A stretch of DNA of 64,000 bases from Sporodiniella umbellata (GCA_025677835.1 JAIXMR010000019.1:215779-279778), one strand, 5' to 3'; shown: positions 12,025 through 23,817, numbered from the stretch's first letter. Notes: generated by a model from the sequence alone, not told the origin. Numbers and translations are program-made.

Positions 12025-12300
12025 CTTGTATCACTCATTTTCTGGGATATAAGTCTGTTCCATTTTTAGAAGAAAAATAGCCCAGAGTTTGATTTAACCT
12101 GTTTTGGCTATTTATTGTTAAAAATTCACTATTTTTGGGTGATTCATTGCTAAGCAAAATTAGTTTTCTATTCCTTCATAAATATTAGCAGCCCATTTTT
12201 TAATTATCAAAGTCTATAGTTTCTTTTGTGCTAATAAAGATTTGTAACCTTATCAAACACACAAGTATTTGACTTTACAAATTCTGTAAAACACAAAACA
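12025..12300 (-). repeat. outer inverted repeat, right arm (diverged)
   Basis: Partner of 8370-8590. It contains an extra internal segment of roughly 50 bp relative to the left arm and ends about 280 bp before the chitin deacetylase start codon. Confidence 0.75.
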
Positions 12301-12581
12301 AAACAAAACAAAAAAAAAAAGAAGCCCCTGAACTCCTACTGTATTTTTTTGGTCCTTTTTTTTTTTAAAAAAAAAAGGTCTATTTTTGGGGAAAATGATT
12401 TTTATACGCTCACACATCAATGTGATACACAGTGGGCTACATGCATCTGTGTGACACTGGCTAGGTTAGACAAAAATAATCAGAAAATAGAGTATAAAAC
12501 AGCCTTCGCTTTTTGTTTTTTTTTTTTTGTTTTTTTTATATTGTTTTTACTGAATTAGAATCTCTTATATTTTCATCGAAA

Positions 12582-14031
12582 ATGGTTTCAATTCATCATT
12601 CAATTGGTTTGTCTTCTGCTGTTGCCATCTTGTTTGCAGTAGCGCAAGCCCAGAACACTACAACCAACGCCCCTCCTGCCCAGGTCTCTCCTTCCTACCT
12701 ATCACACGTTATGCCTGTCTCAGGCAATGTAGAGTCTTACCCTACTTCTAATATTCCAACAGGCCCATTGGCTAAAATGGAATTCAACCATACAGGCTAT
12801 CCTGAAGGCTGGAAAACACCTTCCACCAGCTCAGATGAAGTGAAAGCTGCTATTGCTGCTATTGACTGGTCTATGGTTCCTAAATCACCTGTGCGTAAGG
12901 CAGACTCCAAGGGCGACCTTACTATGTCTGGCTACGATGATGCCAAAGATCCCGATTGTTGGTGGAGTGCCACTGGCTGTGTTGTTTCCAAAAACCCTAT
13001 TATTCCTCCCGATTACTATCGCTGCCCTAACGTGGGTGAATGGGGTTTGGTAAAGCTTTAAAAAAAAAAAAATTTTTTTTTTTGAAGCCAGTACTTACTT
13101 TCTGTAGACTTATGATGATGGACCTCTTACAAGTGAAGCAGGAGAATGGGCTGAACCTAACTTGTATGACTTTTTGGCTACCCACAACCAAAAGGCTGGC
13201 CTTTTCTGTAAGTTGAACAGTGATTAGGAAACAATAAGATACTTACTCATTGCTATGATAGATATTGGTTCCAATGTTATTGAAGCACCTGCAGCTGCCC
13301 AACGTGCCTTAGCAGATGGCCACACTCTTTGTGTTCATACTTGGTCTCATCCTGCCATGACTTCTCTCCAGAACGAAGCGGTGGTTGCCGAGCTTTACTG
13401 GACCTTAAGAGCTATCAAAGAAGTCACAGGTGTGACCACCAAATGCTGGCGACCTCCTTTTGGTGATGTGGATGATCGTGTGCGTGCAATCGCTTGGCAA
13501 ATGGGTCTCTCTACCGTTCTTTGGGACGAAGATACTAACGATTGGAACATGCCTGGTGATGGTGGAGGAAATCTCTCTCCCAAGACGGTAGATGGCTATT
13601 TCGAAAACTGGATTGAAGCCCGCAAGAACGGCACGGACAACGAACATGGCCATATTATCTTGCAACACGAATTGAACAACGCTACAGTTAGCATGGCCGA
13701 AAAGTGGTTGCCTCAGGTCAAAGAATCCTTCAACGTTATGCCCTGGAACCAATGTTTTAATATCTCCCAACCCTATTGGGAAACCAAGTTTGTCTACCCT
13801 ACTGCTGACGGTGCTCTACCTGCTGCTAATAACAACACAGCCAATGCCACCTCAAGCACGGTCCCTTCTGCTGCTGTTTCATCAGCCGTGCCTTCTGGTA
13901 ACACCAACTCACAAACATCTTCTCCTTCTATGAACGTCGCTGGTTCAAATGCTGCTACCAATGCCGGCCTCTCTCTCTCGCCTAGCTTTTCTGCTCTTTT
14001 GGGAGCTCTTGCCCTTGTCTATTTCTATTAA
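12582..14031 (+). CDS. GPI-anchored chitin deacetylase (polysaccharide deacetylase)
   Basis: Removes acetyl groups from chitin to make chitosan in the cell wall. Exons 12582-13049, 13108-13207 and 13262-14031 give 445 residues and close in frame. There is an N-terminal signal peptide ending near AVAQA. The NodB domain shows its motifs in order: TYDDGP (catalytic Asp pair), HTWSHP (metal-binding His), RPPFGDVDDR, then DTNDW and IILQHE with the late catalytic His. The C-terminus is Ser/Thr/Asn-rich and ends in a hydrophobic stretch (ALLGALALVYFY) typical of a GPI-attachment signal. Many NxT/S sequons occur. The first intron has runs of A and T. Chitosan-rich walls are typical of Mucorales, which fits the host inference. 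Confidence 0.95.
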
Positions 14032-14114
14032 TTGCTTTTTCTTTTCCACCTCTTGTTTATTCTCTGTACTAATATTTATTTCAATAAAGCTATGATGTCA
14101 TTTGTCTTCTCTCC

Positions 14115-14145
<31 letters not shown>

Positions 14146-14181
14146 GGGGCTTTCTTTCTTTTCTTCTTTTGAATATTAAAC

Positions 14182-15007
14182 ATGACAGCTGTTTTGTATA
14201 TCAGCTGGAAAGGGAAAGAGTTTCCTATAGAATACTCAAGCCTAGAATCGTTAGAAAAAATGACAGTGGAAGAGTTGAAAAGACATTGTTCGAAAATGAC
14301 AGGATTAGATTGGGAAAAGATTCAGCTATTAGCATTTGGAGGTATGTTTATCAGGAGAAGTTTTTTTTTTTTTTTTTTTTATCTTGCAAGAAAACTAAGG
14401 TATACTAGCTATTATGAATAGTGACACGATGCCTCTTAGTACTTATGGACTTCGGTCTGGTAGCCAAGTTTTGCTTAAAGCCAAAAATGCTAGTTCGAAA
14501 ACGACAGTAGAAAGAGTAAGACGGTTTTAAAGAGATTTTGTATATTAACCAGAATACTCACAAGAGATAACGCTATAGGAACAAAGAGCACCGAAAGAAA
14601 GCGTAAGGACATCCACTAAAGAAAAAAAAAACATCAATGTGTTAAAATCGCGTCTATAGAGAGAGGAAACACTATCGAGAGAGGAACAAGGTTTGATGAA
14701 CCAATTGCAAACCATCCAGCATCGACTAGAGACAGAGATAGAGCCTCCTTTTAAAGCCTATGAGATAGAAATGAAGCAATTCATGACGCAAGCCAATCCT
14801 AGCCCAAAAGAAAAAGAGAAGCAAATTTACCAGGCTACTTATTGGGGTGAACAGCTCATGCATCTTTTGTTTCAATTGGACAGTTTGATCTGTGGACAGG
14901 AATTCTTGACTGCTCGAAAAAACAGAAAAGAGACTGTACAGAGAGCTCAGGCTCTGTTAGATAGAGTGGATGAAATGAAGTCTTTACTGAAAAGTATTCA
15001 TGTTTAA
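14182..15007 (+). CDS. BAG-family Hsp70 co-chaperone with ubiquitin-like domain
   Basis: Nucleotide-exchange co-chaperone of the BAG1 type. Exons 14182-14341, 14409-14515, 14579-14602 (a 24-bp microexon) and 14660-15007 close in frame, giving 212 residues. The N-terminal ubiquitin-like domain runs from MTAVLYISWKGKEFPIEY through STYGLRSGSQVLLKAK. A charged linker leads to a C-terminal three-helix BAG domain (QTIQHRLETEIEPPFKAYE to VDEMKSLLKSI). No membrane anchor is present, unlike yeast Snl1, so a cytosolic or nuclear location is expected. The first intron holds a run of about 20 T. Confidence 0.88.
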
Positions 15008-15070
15008 AATTTAAAAAACCGTTCATGTATTTTTTCATTTGTATTTTTTCTTGTTTTTTTTGGTTTTTTT

Positions 15071-15667
15071 TTAGGGGAATAGAATAAAGTCAGTGTGATC
15101 CTGTGCAACTATGTCGGTAGGCGAGAGAAGGGGAGAAGAGGGAGGGGAATAAGGAGTATTGGGGGTATTTGGAGTGTTGATGATTCTTTCAAGCTCTTGG
15201 AGTATCGTCTGGTCGTCATTAAGAAGCGGAATGGGCGAAGAACAGTAGTTCATTGGTTCGTTAAATAGCGGTAAAGGAGCAAACAGAGCAGGGCTAGCGT
15301 TGTTCTCTGTCTTGGCTCTTTTTGTTGTGGGTTGGTCAATTTCAGAAAGAGAATAACGACGACGACGTTTGTGGCCAGAGGTTGATGATGGAGCAATAGG
15401 CGTGTAGGAGTAGTCCGGTGAGTAGTTCATGTCATGTAGAGAAGAGCGCCAGTATTGAAATGGGTCTGTAGTCTCCTCCCTTAAGGCGGCTGGAGAGGAC
15501 TGCCCCGATAAAAATCCCACAGAGTATTCGGATGTGCTTCGACGGGATAAAATAGAATAGGACATTCTGGATGAGTCCTCCCTACTGGAAGAAGAGCTGG
15601 CTTGATAAACTGAGTGGGAGTTGTGGTAATAAAGTAATTCATGAGTATCAGTGTTGGAAGAATACAA
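15071..15667 (-). CDS. Ser-rich hypothetical protein with nuclear-localisation-like motif
   Basis: Open frame of 198 codons. The first in-frame ATG is at 15563-15565 (MSYSILSRRSTSEY); the upstream part, SSNTDTHELLYYHNSHSVYQ, looks coding but has no ATG and probably joins an unseen first exon near 15672. The centre carries KRRRRYSLSEIDQPTTKRAK, a bipartite NLS-like motif with a possible phosphosite, and the C-terminal part is Pro/Ser/Thr-rich. No domain recognised. A regulatory nuclear protein is plausible but inferred. It is tail-to-tail with the BAG gene (63 bp apart). Confidence 0.55.
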   Translation of the reverse strand: MYSSNTDTHELLYYHNSHSVYQASSSSSREDSSRMSYSILSRRSTSEYSVGFLSGQSSPAALREETTDPFQYWRSSLHDMNYSPDYSYTPIAPSSTSGHKRRRRYSLSEIDQPTTKRAKTENNASPALFAPLPLFNEPMNYCSSPIPLLNDDQTILQELERIINTPNTPNTPYSPPSSPLLSPTDIVAQDHTDFILFP

Positions 15668-17775
15668 AACGCTTGCTTCTTGTACAAAATAAATAATAAA
15701 GGGAAAACAAATACAAACAAACTGGATGTCTTTTTTTCAAAGAATATGAAAAAAGAAGCAAAAAAGGATTGAATGTTAATCTGTTTTTGCGTGTTTTTCT
15801 TTCTTTTCTATAACAAATAGCAGTCGGCTCTTTTTCTTCTTTTTTTTTTAAAAAAAGTTTGAAAGTGACCAACAAAAAATAAAAGGGTGAATCTATACAC
15901 ACACAATGTAATGATAAATAAATAAAATATAAAATTCAAGAAATTTTTTTTTTTTTAAAAAAAAAAGAAAAGACAAAAAGGAACAGAAACATAAAAAAAA
16001 GACAGAGCGCTTTTAAAGCAAGGAGGTCACTCAAACATAACTACGCGATATCACAGTCACTCCCAGGTCTGCTGATACAAATAGAATGTAACCTTTCACA
16101 ATCCAAGTAAAAAGGAAGCGTATTTTGATGGACCAAGTGGCGCAGACCAGGTACCCATCCTTCTTTTTTTTTGTTTTGTTATGGCATTCAATGGACTCTA
16201 ACACGTCAACTAATTAAAACAAACACTCTAAACTCGTTATCCAAAAAGTGCCACGTAAAAGCTTCGTGTTCTCTCAAAAAGGAAATCAATCTCTCCGAAT
16301 TTCCCGCTCAGGAACCAGCACATCTGTTGTACCATTTAGGAACTGTCCACCGCCACACTTTTTTTTTTTTTTTTGTTAATATTTTCATCACTCTTCTTCC
16401 TCGGAAGAAGTTCTGCACGTAAAAAAAAAAAGAGATAGCTTTTTTCACTCATCTTGGTAATCGAAAGATCGTTTAAATCATTCTTTGCACAAACTTCCAT
16501 TCCTTTTCTCATTAAGATTATTATTTATACAGCAAACTACAGATCGCTAAATAATTACCTAAATATTTTATTTTTCCAAACTTTTGATTTTTTTTTTTTT
16601 TTTTTTTTTTGTGTAAAATAAAATCCAGACTCTGAGAGCAGCTATTCTAAACTATAAAGAGACATTGTACAAGAGAAAGAGGGTAAGCTGTCAAAGCCAT
16701 CTTTTCGTTTGGAATGCGTGATGTGTCTTAAATATTGCTTTTATTAAGAAACTTGCCTGTTTTTAGTAAAGCGCATTCAGTATTGTAGATCTGCTATCTG
16801 GTTTGGGTAGCTATTTTTATTTTTATTTTTCTTTAAAGTGACGTTGTCTGTATATTTTGTAGACACGTAGTTGATTTATACTCTCCTTTATTAGAATAAA
16901 ATAATCGCTTATGAAAGCTGGCCAGTGTTGGCAGACATGTTGTGTTGATCCAATAGTTACTAAAGTGACTATAGTGGCTGCACTATACTTATAAGGTAGC
17001 TTGAACCACTTAGGGATACCTAAAAATAGCGATGTTTGTATCCCGTTCAACCCTTTTAATTATAAAAACCACCATTTCGTTGACTGATTGAGAGCTCAGT
17101 ACGAGCGTATTGGTTCTGTAAGACTTACAATGTCGGTGAGGTCTTTCTTGTTGTTTTTGCCACTACAAACCCACTTTTGTCATAGAAAATACAAACGAAC
17201 AATAGCTCGGACATAACCTTACCTTGGGCTATCTTTTTCATTACACGGTTTCTTTTTAAAGGTGAACCGCAGCAACAACGTAAAAGGGCCTAAAAAAAAC
17301 AGGGGGGGGTGAAATGTATGACTCACGAATATCATAAATACCATTATAGAGGGAAGGGGCGGAAAGATTATGAATCAATAAAGAGTCGGGCTTGAGAGTG
17401 CAGTGATATAAGCTGTTTTTTTTTTTTTTTTTTTTGAGTCAAAACAGGATCAGCTGCCAAAGTAGCCACACATTCATTTCTCTACTTGGAAAAATCAAGT
17501 CCAATCAAAGGTTGTCATGGAGACAAAAGTAACACAACGCTTTGACAGACGCTTCATATCTGCTGAGCATAAGTTTTCTTGGAAAACGTACACCAATGAT
17601 AACCGTTTATTATTATCCATGACAACACACCCTCTGTCATTTGTAAAGATGACAGCCATACTGTTTTTCAAATAGATAACCAAAGAAACGCATACACACA
17701 TGTATATATACGTAAAAGTATGATTTTAGTAGGCGCTGGGTTGCTTATATAAAAAAAGTTTTATTTTATTGCTAT
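15668..17775. other. intergenic, no confident gene
   Basis: A+T-rich. Contains poly(A/T) runs (near 15946, 16360, 16588 and 17418) and scattered short ORFs without family resemblance. A minus-strand ATG near 17250 with a following donor site was examined and leads nowhere convincing. No tRNA-like cloverleaf was recognised. Confidence 0.6.
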
Positions 17776-18312
17776 TTAAGCCTTGTTAGAGACAATACCA
17801 TCGAAACGGTTCTTGAACCATTCAATGGATTCTTCCTTCTTGATACGGTGGGTGGTGCCAACAGTGTTCTTGCAGTGCTTACGGCGAGAGACACGATAAC
17901 CAGGACGGCCCATGACGACAAAGTAATCCATACCGTAAATACCGATGGAGGGATCGTATTTGATACCCAAATCAATGTGTTCGTCAATACCGAAACCAAA
18001 GTTACCAGTTTCAGAGAAGTTGCGAGCCTTGAGTTCGTATTCCTTGACCTTCAAACCACGTTCGAGAATTTCTTCAGCCTTGGGACCACGGACGGTGACG
18101 TGAACGGCAATCTTTTCGTTACGACGAATGGAGAAAGTACGGACGGTGTAACGGGCCTTGGAATAGACGGGAGTTTGACCAGTCAATTGTTCAAGCACCT
18201 TGGCGGCACGAGTCAATCTATCACCGGATTCACCAACACAGATGTTGAGAACCAACTTCTCGATTCTGAGGTTACGCATAGGGTTTTTGGTGACCTTTTG
18301 TTCTTCGGCGCT
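17776..18312 (-). CDS. RPL11: 60S ribosomal protein L11 (uL5)
   Basis: 5S-binding protein of the large ribosomal subunit. The main exon begins after an acceptor at 18313-18314 and reads [20 protein letters not shown], then the family core including [40 protein letters not shown] and [20 protein letters not shown]. The in-frame ATG at 18277-18279 lies at the conserved NPMR motif and gives 167 residues. The genuine start is expected in a small upstream exon; the only good candidate, ATGACT at 18475, is followed by GTAAAG but does not join in frame to the acceptor. The first intron therefore remains unresolved. Confidence 0.93.
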   Translation of the reverse strand, partial: SAEEQKVTKNPMRNLRIEKLVLNICVGESGDRLTRAAKVLEQLTGQTPVYSKARYTVRTFSIRRNEKIAVHVTVRGPKAEEILERGLKVKEYELKARNFSETGNFGFGIDEHIDLGIKYDPSIGIYGMDYFVVMGRPGYRVSRRKHCKNTVGTTHRIKKEESIEWFKNRFDGIVSNKA

Positions 18313-18820
18313 CTATGCATATAAAGAACAGTAGTTAGTTTCAAGTACTTTGGTAAACAGTCAGGAAAGGAAAAGAATGGATGGAAAGTTCACAAAAGAG
18401 TTTGACGTTTTCTCCAGGTTTTTTCTTTTTCTTGCAAGCGTTCACTTTTGTCAATCAAGTTTGGCTTTACTAGTCATGTTGATTGTTAAGAATTGAAAAT
18501 GTCTTGCTAAAAAAAAAAAAAAAACCCCCACAATGACTACATTGAAGAGTCAAAAAAACTAAAGTAAGGGTTTTTTGTATCCATCTTTAACGTCCCTTCT
18601 CTTTCTCAATTGAACTCTTTCCATCCATCCTTTATATTTCCTTTCCTGTCTTTTCCCATCGTTAGTATTTACCATGGTGTCTGTCGATATCGAAGCAATA
18701 AAAGAGAGAGGGATTTCAAAGCTGGTCTTTTTTTGTTACTCTTCTCTCATTTGGTGGCCCTTCTTGGACCCAACCGAAAAAAATTAAAAACTCGTCGTCT
18801 TTACCGCCTCAAAAAAAGCC

Positions 18821-18857
18821 AGTTCCGGTCGGACATTAATTATGTCCGGCCAGAACT
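18821..18857. promoter_or_regulatory. 16-bp imperfect palindrome upstream of RPL11
   Basis: Arms agttccggtcggacat and atgtccggccagaact, separated by 5 bp, are inverted copies with two mismatches. It lies about 345 bp upstream of the candidate RPL11 start and downstream of the RPS8 3' end. It could be a binding site for a dimeric regulator or a hairpin; function not shown. A telo-box-like TAGGGTTT also occurs at 19042-19049. Confidence 0.4.
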
Positions 18858-19277
18858 TCCTTCGAGTTGATCAGTTTGAAAAAAAAAAAAGAGTATGCCC
18901 AAAAGACAATGATAGGTCTTTCTATCTTAAGAAAGCAGTACCAACACTATTTAGCTTTATTTTAAGGCGCAACGAGATAAAAAACAGTGATATTATGCAG
19001 AAACGTCTGCGTGTGTATCGGGTTTCCCACCAACAATCCGCTAGGGTTTTCGCACCAAACTGCTTGCAGTAACAAAGGCTTGCAGTAACAAAAAACAGTT
19101 CAAATAAAGTTAAGCTTTACAATCAATAAACAAACGCTTATCTATCTCCCCCTTTCCTTCCCAATACAAAGAAAAATGACATGACTCGATGCTATTTTTT
19201 TTTTTTTTTGCGTAAAATGTTTTTATTATTACATTTGCTTTTTTTGTAAACAGAAGAATGAGAGAGGAATAAACAAT

Positions 19278-20125
19278 TTAGTGTTGCTTCTTGGACTATA
19301 AAGAAAAAATTGAGTAAAGTGTCAAGGATTATATTGCGTTGGTTGTTTACCTTGATCTTACGGAGGTAGAATTCGAGTTCTCTACCTTCGAGGATGTAAC
19401 CATCACAACGACCAGATTGACCAGGACGAGAGGAGATAGCAGCGTAAAGACGACCGGCGTTGAATTGATCATTCAAGAGAGGGTCGACAGCAGCGGTGGC
19501 AGCGCGAGCGGCAATCTTCTTTTCAACACTCTTAGACTTCTTTTCCTTTTCGGTTTCCTGTCAAATGTGTATAAGCATAAAAAAATTCACTCCAAATAGA
19601 TATAAACCAAAATACTTACAGCAGCAGCTTCACCAGCCTTTTGCTTACCGAGAGGGAGAGCGTAGTGAGATTCGTACCATTGACGGAAAGGGGTGGCATC
19701 AATTTGGATGATGGCATTCTTGACAAGGGTGTTGGTACGGACCAATTCGTTGTTGGAGGCGTTGTAAGCAACGGTCAAGACACGGGTCTTGCGAGAGATA
19801 CCTTCGGATCCCCAAGAGAAGTTACCGCTGTCCAAACGAAGGGCACGACGCTTGTAGTTACCACCACGGACACGAACCAAGTGAATACGCTTGCTTCCCA
19901 ACTTGGTGTTGGCAGATTGACGGCCTAATTCGAACCTGCAATACTCGATCAGTTCATCTTGTAGGCAGTTTTTTATTTTGGCCTTTTTAGTTACTCACTT
20001 TCTCTTCTTTCTGTATTGAGCACGTCTAGCACCGGTAGCGCTACGCTTATGACGAGAATCACGGCTGATACCTTTAGTGAATGGTGAGTATTCAGTAGAT
20101 GGATGGATGGATGGATCTTACCCAT
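19278..20125 (-). CDS. RPS8: 40S ribosomal protein S8 (eS8)
   Basis: Small-subunit ribosomal protein. Five exons (20122-20125, 19999-20071, 19620-19935, 19351-19557, 19278-19295) give 205 residues and close in frame. Exon 1 is only four bases (ATG plus G). Recognisable segments are [40 protein letters not shown] and, near the C-terminus, [20 protein letters not shown], ending SKKQH. The first intron contains a ggat tetranucleotide repeat (about 20099-20115). A 5'-proximal intron is typical of highly expressed ribosomal protein genes. It is divergent from NDUFS5. Confidence 0.96.
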
Positions 20126-20568
20126 AGTATTTTGTAGAGAAGGAACTCAATTGTATTCTGCTTGCACTTTACAATTTACGCTCGCTTCCATAATCTCACT
20201 CATGCTCCCCGCTCAGCAAGGTGTCACATTCAATCTCCGATGTGTGTTCGGTACCTGGCCAACACTCCCTTCTGTAGTCTAAACAGAATACAAACGCTTA
20301 GACCTTCTTTAATAAGACTCTATGCTAAAATCCTGTTGGGCATAGTTCTAAGCTCTTACTTAACAGTAAAGTAGTAGTAAGGCCTTTCTCTATCTCCGGA
20401 AAGGGGGTGGCTGTTCGGCCCGCATTAGTGAAATACTTGAAAACTGAACTTGAGCTGTGACATAGCGTTTCGGAGTTCTTATTGCCTTGTAAAAAAAAAA
20501 AAAAAAAATAATAAAAAATGAAAATGAACAAGAGGGCTATTTTTCCCACTTTATTGCACTAAACAAAA
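20126..20568. promoter_or_regulatory. shared divergent promoter region of RPS8 and NDUFS5
   Basis: About 440 bp separating two divergent start codons (RPS8 at 20125, NDUFS5 at 20569). It has pyrimidine-rich stretches and a 17-base A run near 20490. No canonical box was assigned with confidence. Confidence 0.5.
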
Positions 20569-20994
20569 ATGGCTTCTGGTTTCGGTTATGATGGCGGTAA
20601 TTTTCTCTTTTTTTTTTTTTGGTTTTTTGCTAGGGAAATTGCAAAACATTGAGGAAAAGGGAATACTTATCACTACCAAAACTAGGTCGTGGACGTTGTT
20701 TCCACTTTTGGCAAGAATTCAACAAGTGTTATGCTTCTGCCGATCTTCCTCAACAATGTCTTTCTCAACGTGATGACTACCTTGAATGTCTTCACCATAC
20801 CAAAGAGGTAACGATACATTAAAAGAATAGCGAAACAGTAGTGTTTAACTTTATAAAAGTTTGCTCGTATCACACGCATCAAGACTGAAGAGTTGAAACA
20901 AGCCGAACTTAAACAAAAACAAAAGAAAGATTCTTTAACCGCAGCCAACTCCAACATGCAAAAATTAAATATCATTGAAGAAAAAGCAGCTTAA
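20569..20994 (+). CDS. NADH:ubiquinone oxidoreductase 15 kDa subunit, NDUFS5 type
   Basis: Accessory subunit of mitochondrial complex I on the intermembrane-space side. Exons 20569-20596, 20686-20807 and 20860-20994 give 94 residues and close in frame. The start MASGFGYDGG is followed by a twin CX9C motif: CFHFWQEFNKC and CLSQRDDYLEC, each with exactly nine residues between cysteines, which is the Mia40-import fold. The C-terminus is a charged helix (TEELKQAELKQKQKK). Length fits the family. Confidence 0.93.
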
Positions 20995-21098
20995 ATTCCT
21001 CAAGACAATAAAGAAAGAGGAATCAACAAGTGAAGAGACATAAAATAAGATTAGATGTATATTCACAAATATATTAAACAACGATATATATAAATAAA

Positions 21099-23211
21099 TT
21101 AACAGGAATGGCTACATGAAGTAAATTTTCCCAAATAGTAACAAATAACCATAGCAAAAAGTATCACAGATACCTGCTGGCTATTGAACGATAACTCATT
21201 TGAGATAAAGATGACGTTTTGACTCTAGAAATCGACGATATACACGTTAATGAATCCATTATATATCTCGTTTCTATTTTCTTACCTGACTTTCAGGAAC
21301 GAGCAGGTAGCCCTTGGGTACATGAAGTGATTCGTCTGGGGCAGAAACTACCTGAGCTTCTTTGGGTTTCGTTGATTCGGTATTTGGTGTTTTTTCTACT
21401 TGTTTGACAGAGGCAGTCAAGACACGGTTATAGCTATATGCCATAGAGTCCATAGTAGGGTCTTGTAGTGGACAGAAAGATATAGAGATCTGTTGACCAT
21501 CGGTAGACTCATGTGTTGTAAAGACACGCACAGTCTGTTGTTTCATATTAATATCTGCCCGTATGTACTGTTTGGGCACGATCTGAATATCTAAACCATG
21601 TGGGAACATGGCCTGTTGGAAGCGAATAACAGTGCACCATACCACGTCCTGCCCCTTCCGTGTTCGATAGGAACGCGACGGTTCGTGTTTGACAACATAA
21701 GACAGATGATAGCGACTCGTTTTTGCATCAAAATTTTCAGTTATTACTTTTCCTGCCACCCTCCGAATATAAGGAGGATAACCATAGCGATCAAGATAGG
21801 CTTGTAAAGAAGCGAGGGTGCTCATCACTGATTCCCACCAGTTTTTTAATACGGGCTTGGGCACAGCATATTTAAAGTCCATATTGCAGACAAATCGCGT
21901 CTCAATTGAAACAATTTCGCCCCGCTCATTCGTTTGAGGGCAGAACATCCAACCATAGAGATCAGTGTGGGCACGGATACGACTTTCAGCAGGATCTGGG
22001 GGCACACGGGTATCAAAGACACTGACAGCTGTGGTATAAACAGCATTTGTACCTGGCTCAGTCTCAATCGTGGTAATGGCAGAGATATCTGTATCTGCCA
22101 GATCCATACTTCCTCCAAACTGCCAACGAACCAAATAATCTTTCTGACTGAAGCGCTCGATGATTTCCCCTTGTTCAAAATGAGGATCCCCTATTTTTTT
22201 TTTTTTTTTTTCTACAAGTTAATAGCCAAATAAATATACACAAAAAAAAAAGTCACTTACAAATCTTTCTTGATCCAGTACAGTGAATAACCGAGCAAAG
22301 CTGCTCAGGTGTCCAAGCTCCACGAATAATACCGTCTAATCTGATGAAAGATAGCTTTCGACTCATTTCGTTTTCCAAAGCTGCTTTAAATGTATAAAAC
22401 TTGGTGTCCTCGATCTGTTTATAGAGTGTCCAATAATCGTAAGAAGAGGTCAATTTCTTTAGTAGCTGAACACCCTCTACTTTTTGTATAGGATGTGAGT
22501 GGAAAGGATACAAAGATTTATGAGTAGGCCTTGGCGGCGAAGGTAAAGGCCTAGTCGGCTCTTCAGTGGGTGGCATAGAGGTGCTTTGTGGGGGGGATGG
22601 GGACGATGTAAATAACAAGCTTCCTTGTTTTGGCTCAGGTGAAGGTCGAAGAGTGGATGTCGAAGACAAGGAAAGAGGGGATTTATTGTCGTAGTGTCTT
22701 GGTGGTGGTGGTGGTGGCGGCAGCACATGGGTTACTTTAGAATGAAGGTTCATAACAGAAGGCCGTTTGCTAAGACCTGAACGTGTTGTCTGATGTGTTT
22801 GGGGCCGCATACGATCTGCTTTTTTCTCGAGATATTCTTCAATTTTAGCAATCGCTAAAGGCCGCCTAGCTAACGATTTTTTTGTGAAGCTTGGTACCCA
22901 GCCTTTAATACTTTCTTGTACCACAAAGACCACTTTGGTTGCCGGTTGAGGACTACTGCGCAAAGGCTCCAAGATCCATCCTTGTAACTTTGTGTACAGT
23001 GTTTTTTAGTGTTCTTCAACAATACAGCCCTTTCAATTTTGTCTTACTTTAATGTTTGTGCGAGTTCTCCCGCTTATCCTAGGGATTTTTGGGGACTCTA
23101 TACTTGTACAAGCAAAAATGATAACACCGTTTTGAGTACATTCAATCTTTTCTACTAAAGCCAAGTCTCTTGATCTAAACTTAGTGTCAATACAAATATA
23201 TAGCGATTTTT

Positions 23212-23246
<35 letters not shown>

Positions 23247-23817
23247 GCTTTACTTGCTTGTCGTCGTTGATTTTGTTACTTCGTAAGTAAGCGACGTTGT
23301 ATCATTTAAATTTTCTATCAAGCTTCCATCTTCGTATCTTGATTTTTAATAGATTAACACAATTATTCAATTTTGGATCAGATCCTTTCTCTTACTGATC
23401 GTCCCATAGTTTACGCATTCCAATTACATAAAAAATGGCTTGAGGAGAAAAACCTTGAATGACAGCTTCCCCTTTGAAGATAGGCGTCTTATCTCCACTA
23501 TGCATTCCATTTTTCATGTGAACGACGACACCACTCTTGTGTTTTAGAGTTTTTTTCCATCCTTCTTCTTCCAAGGCAATTTGTTTTAAGCTCGAAAGGG
23601 CATTATCTGCTTGGTGAATATGATAAGTAGTAGTGCTTAAGACGGGGTCTGTATATCCGGAAATCAGCTTGGGTAGCGTTTTCTGCGGTGGTTCGTCTTC
23701 GTCGTCACTGAATATAGTTTTATAGTTGCGATTCATAGGCTTTTTTTTTTGCATGTTGGTATGAAAAGTCTCCTCACATTCGTCTGCAGAATCTTGATGA
23801 TTAAATAAGCGAGTCAT
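21099..23817 (-). CDS. protein with two START-like lipid-binding regions and C-terminal membrane helix
   Basis: Probable lipid-binding or lipid-transfer protein. Six exons (23396-23817, 23254-23337, 23048-23174, 22261-22987, 21286-22190, 21099-21224) close in frame to 796 residues. The first START-like region (about residues 50-250) includes GVVVHMKNGMHSGDKTPIFK and VVFVVQESIKGWVPSFTKKS. A Pro/Ser-rich linker follows. A second region opens with YDYWTLYKQIEDTKFYTFKA and continues through RKIWDPHFEQGE. The last exon, after an intron at 21225-21285, adds a hydrophobic segment (VSVILFAMVICYYLG), so the protein is probably tail-anchored. The ligand is unknown. It is tail-to-tail with NDUFS5. Confidence 0.82.

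Larger units (their letters stand above)
7276..12581. other. gene-poor block with nested inverted repeats
   Basis: About 5.3 kb without a confident gene. It holds two pairs of inverted repeats (listed separately), poly(A/T) runs at 9928-9956 and near 10150, TA dinucleotide runs near 9412-9430 and 9713-9729, and a weak minus-strand coding-like stretch at about 10770-11290. Near 12290 there are repeats of caaaa. No transposase or reverse transcriptase was seen in any frame. Confidence 0.7.

Noticed and set aside
12853..13053. Second-frame ORF inside chitin deacetylase exon 1
   Set aside because: Out-of-frame shadow of a well-supported gene.
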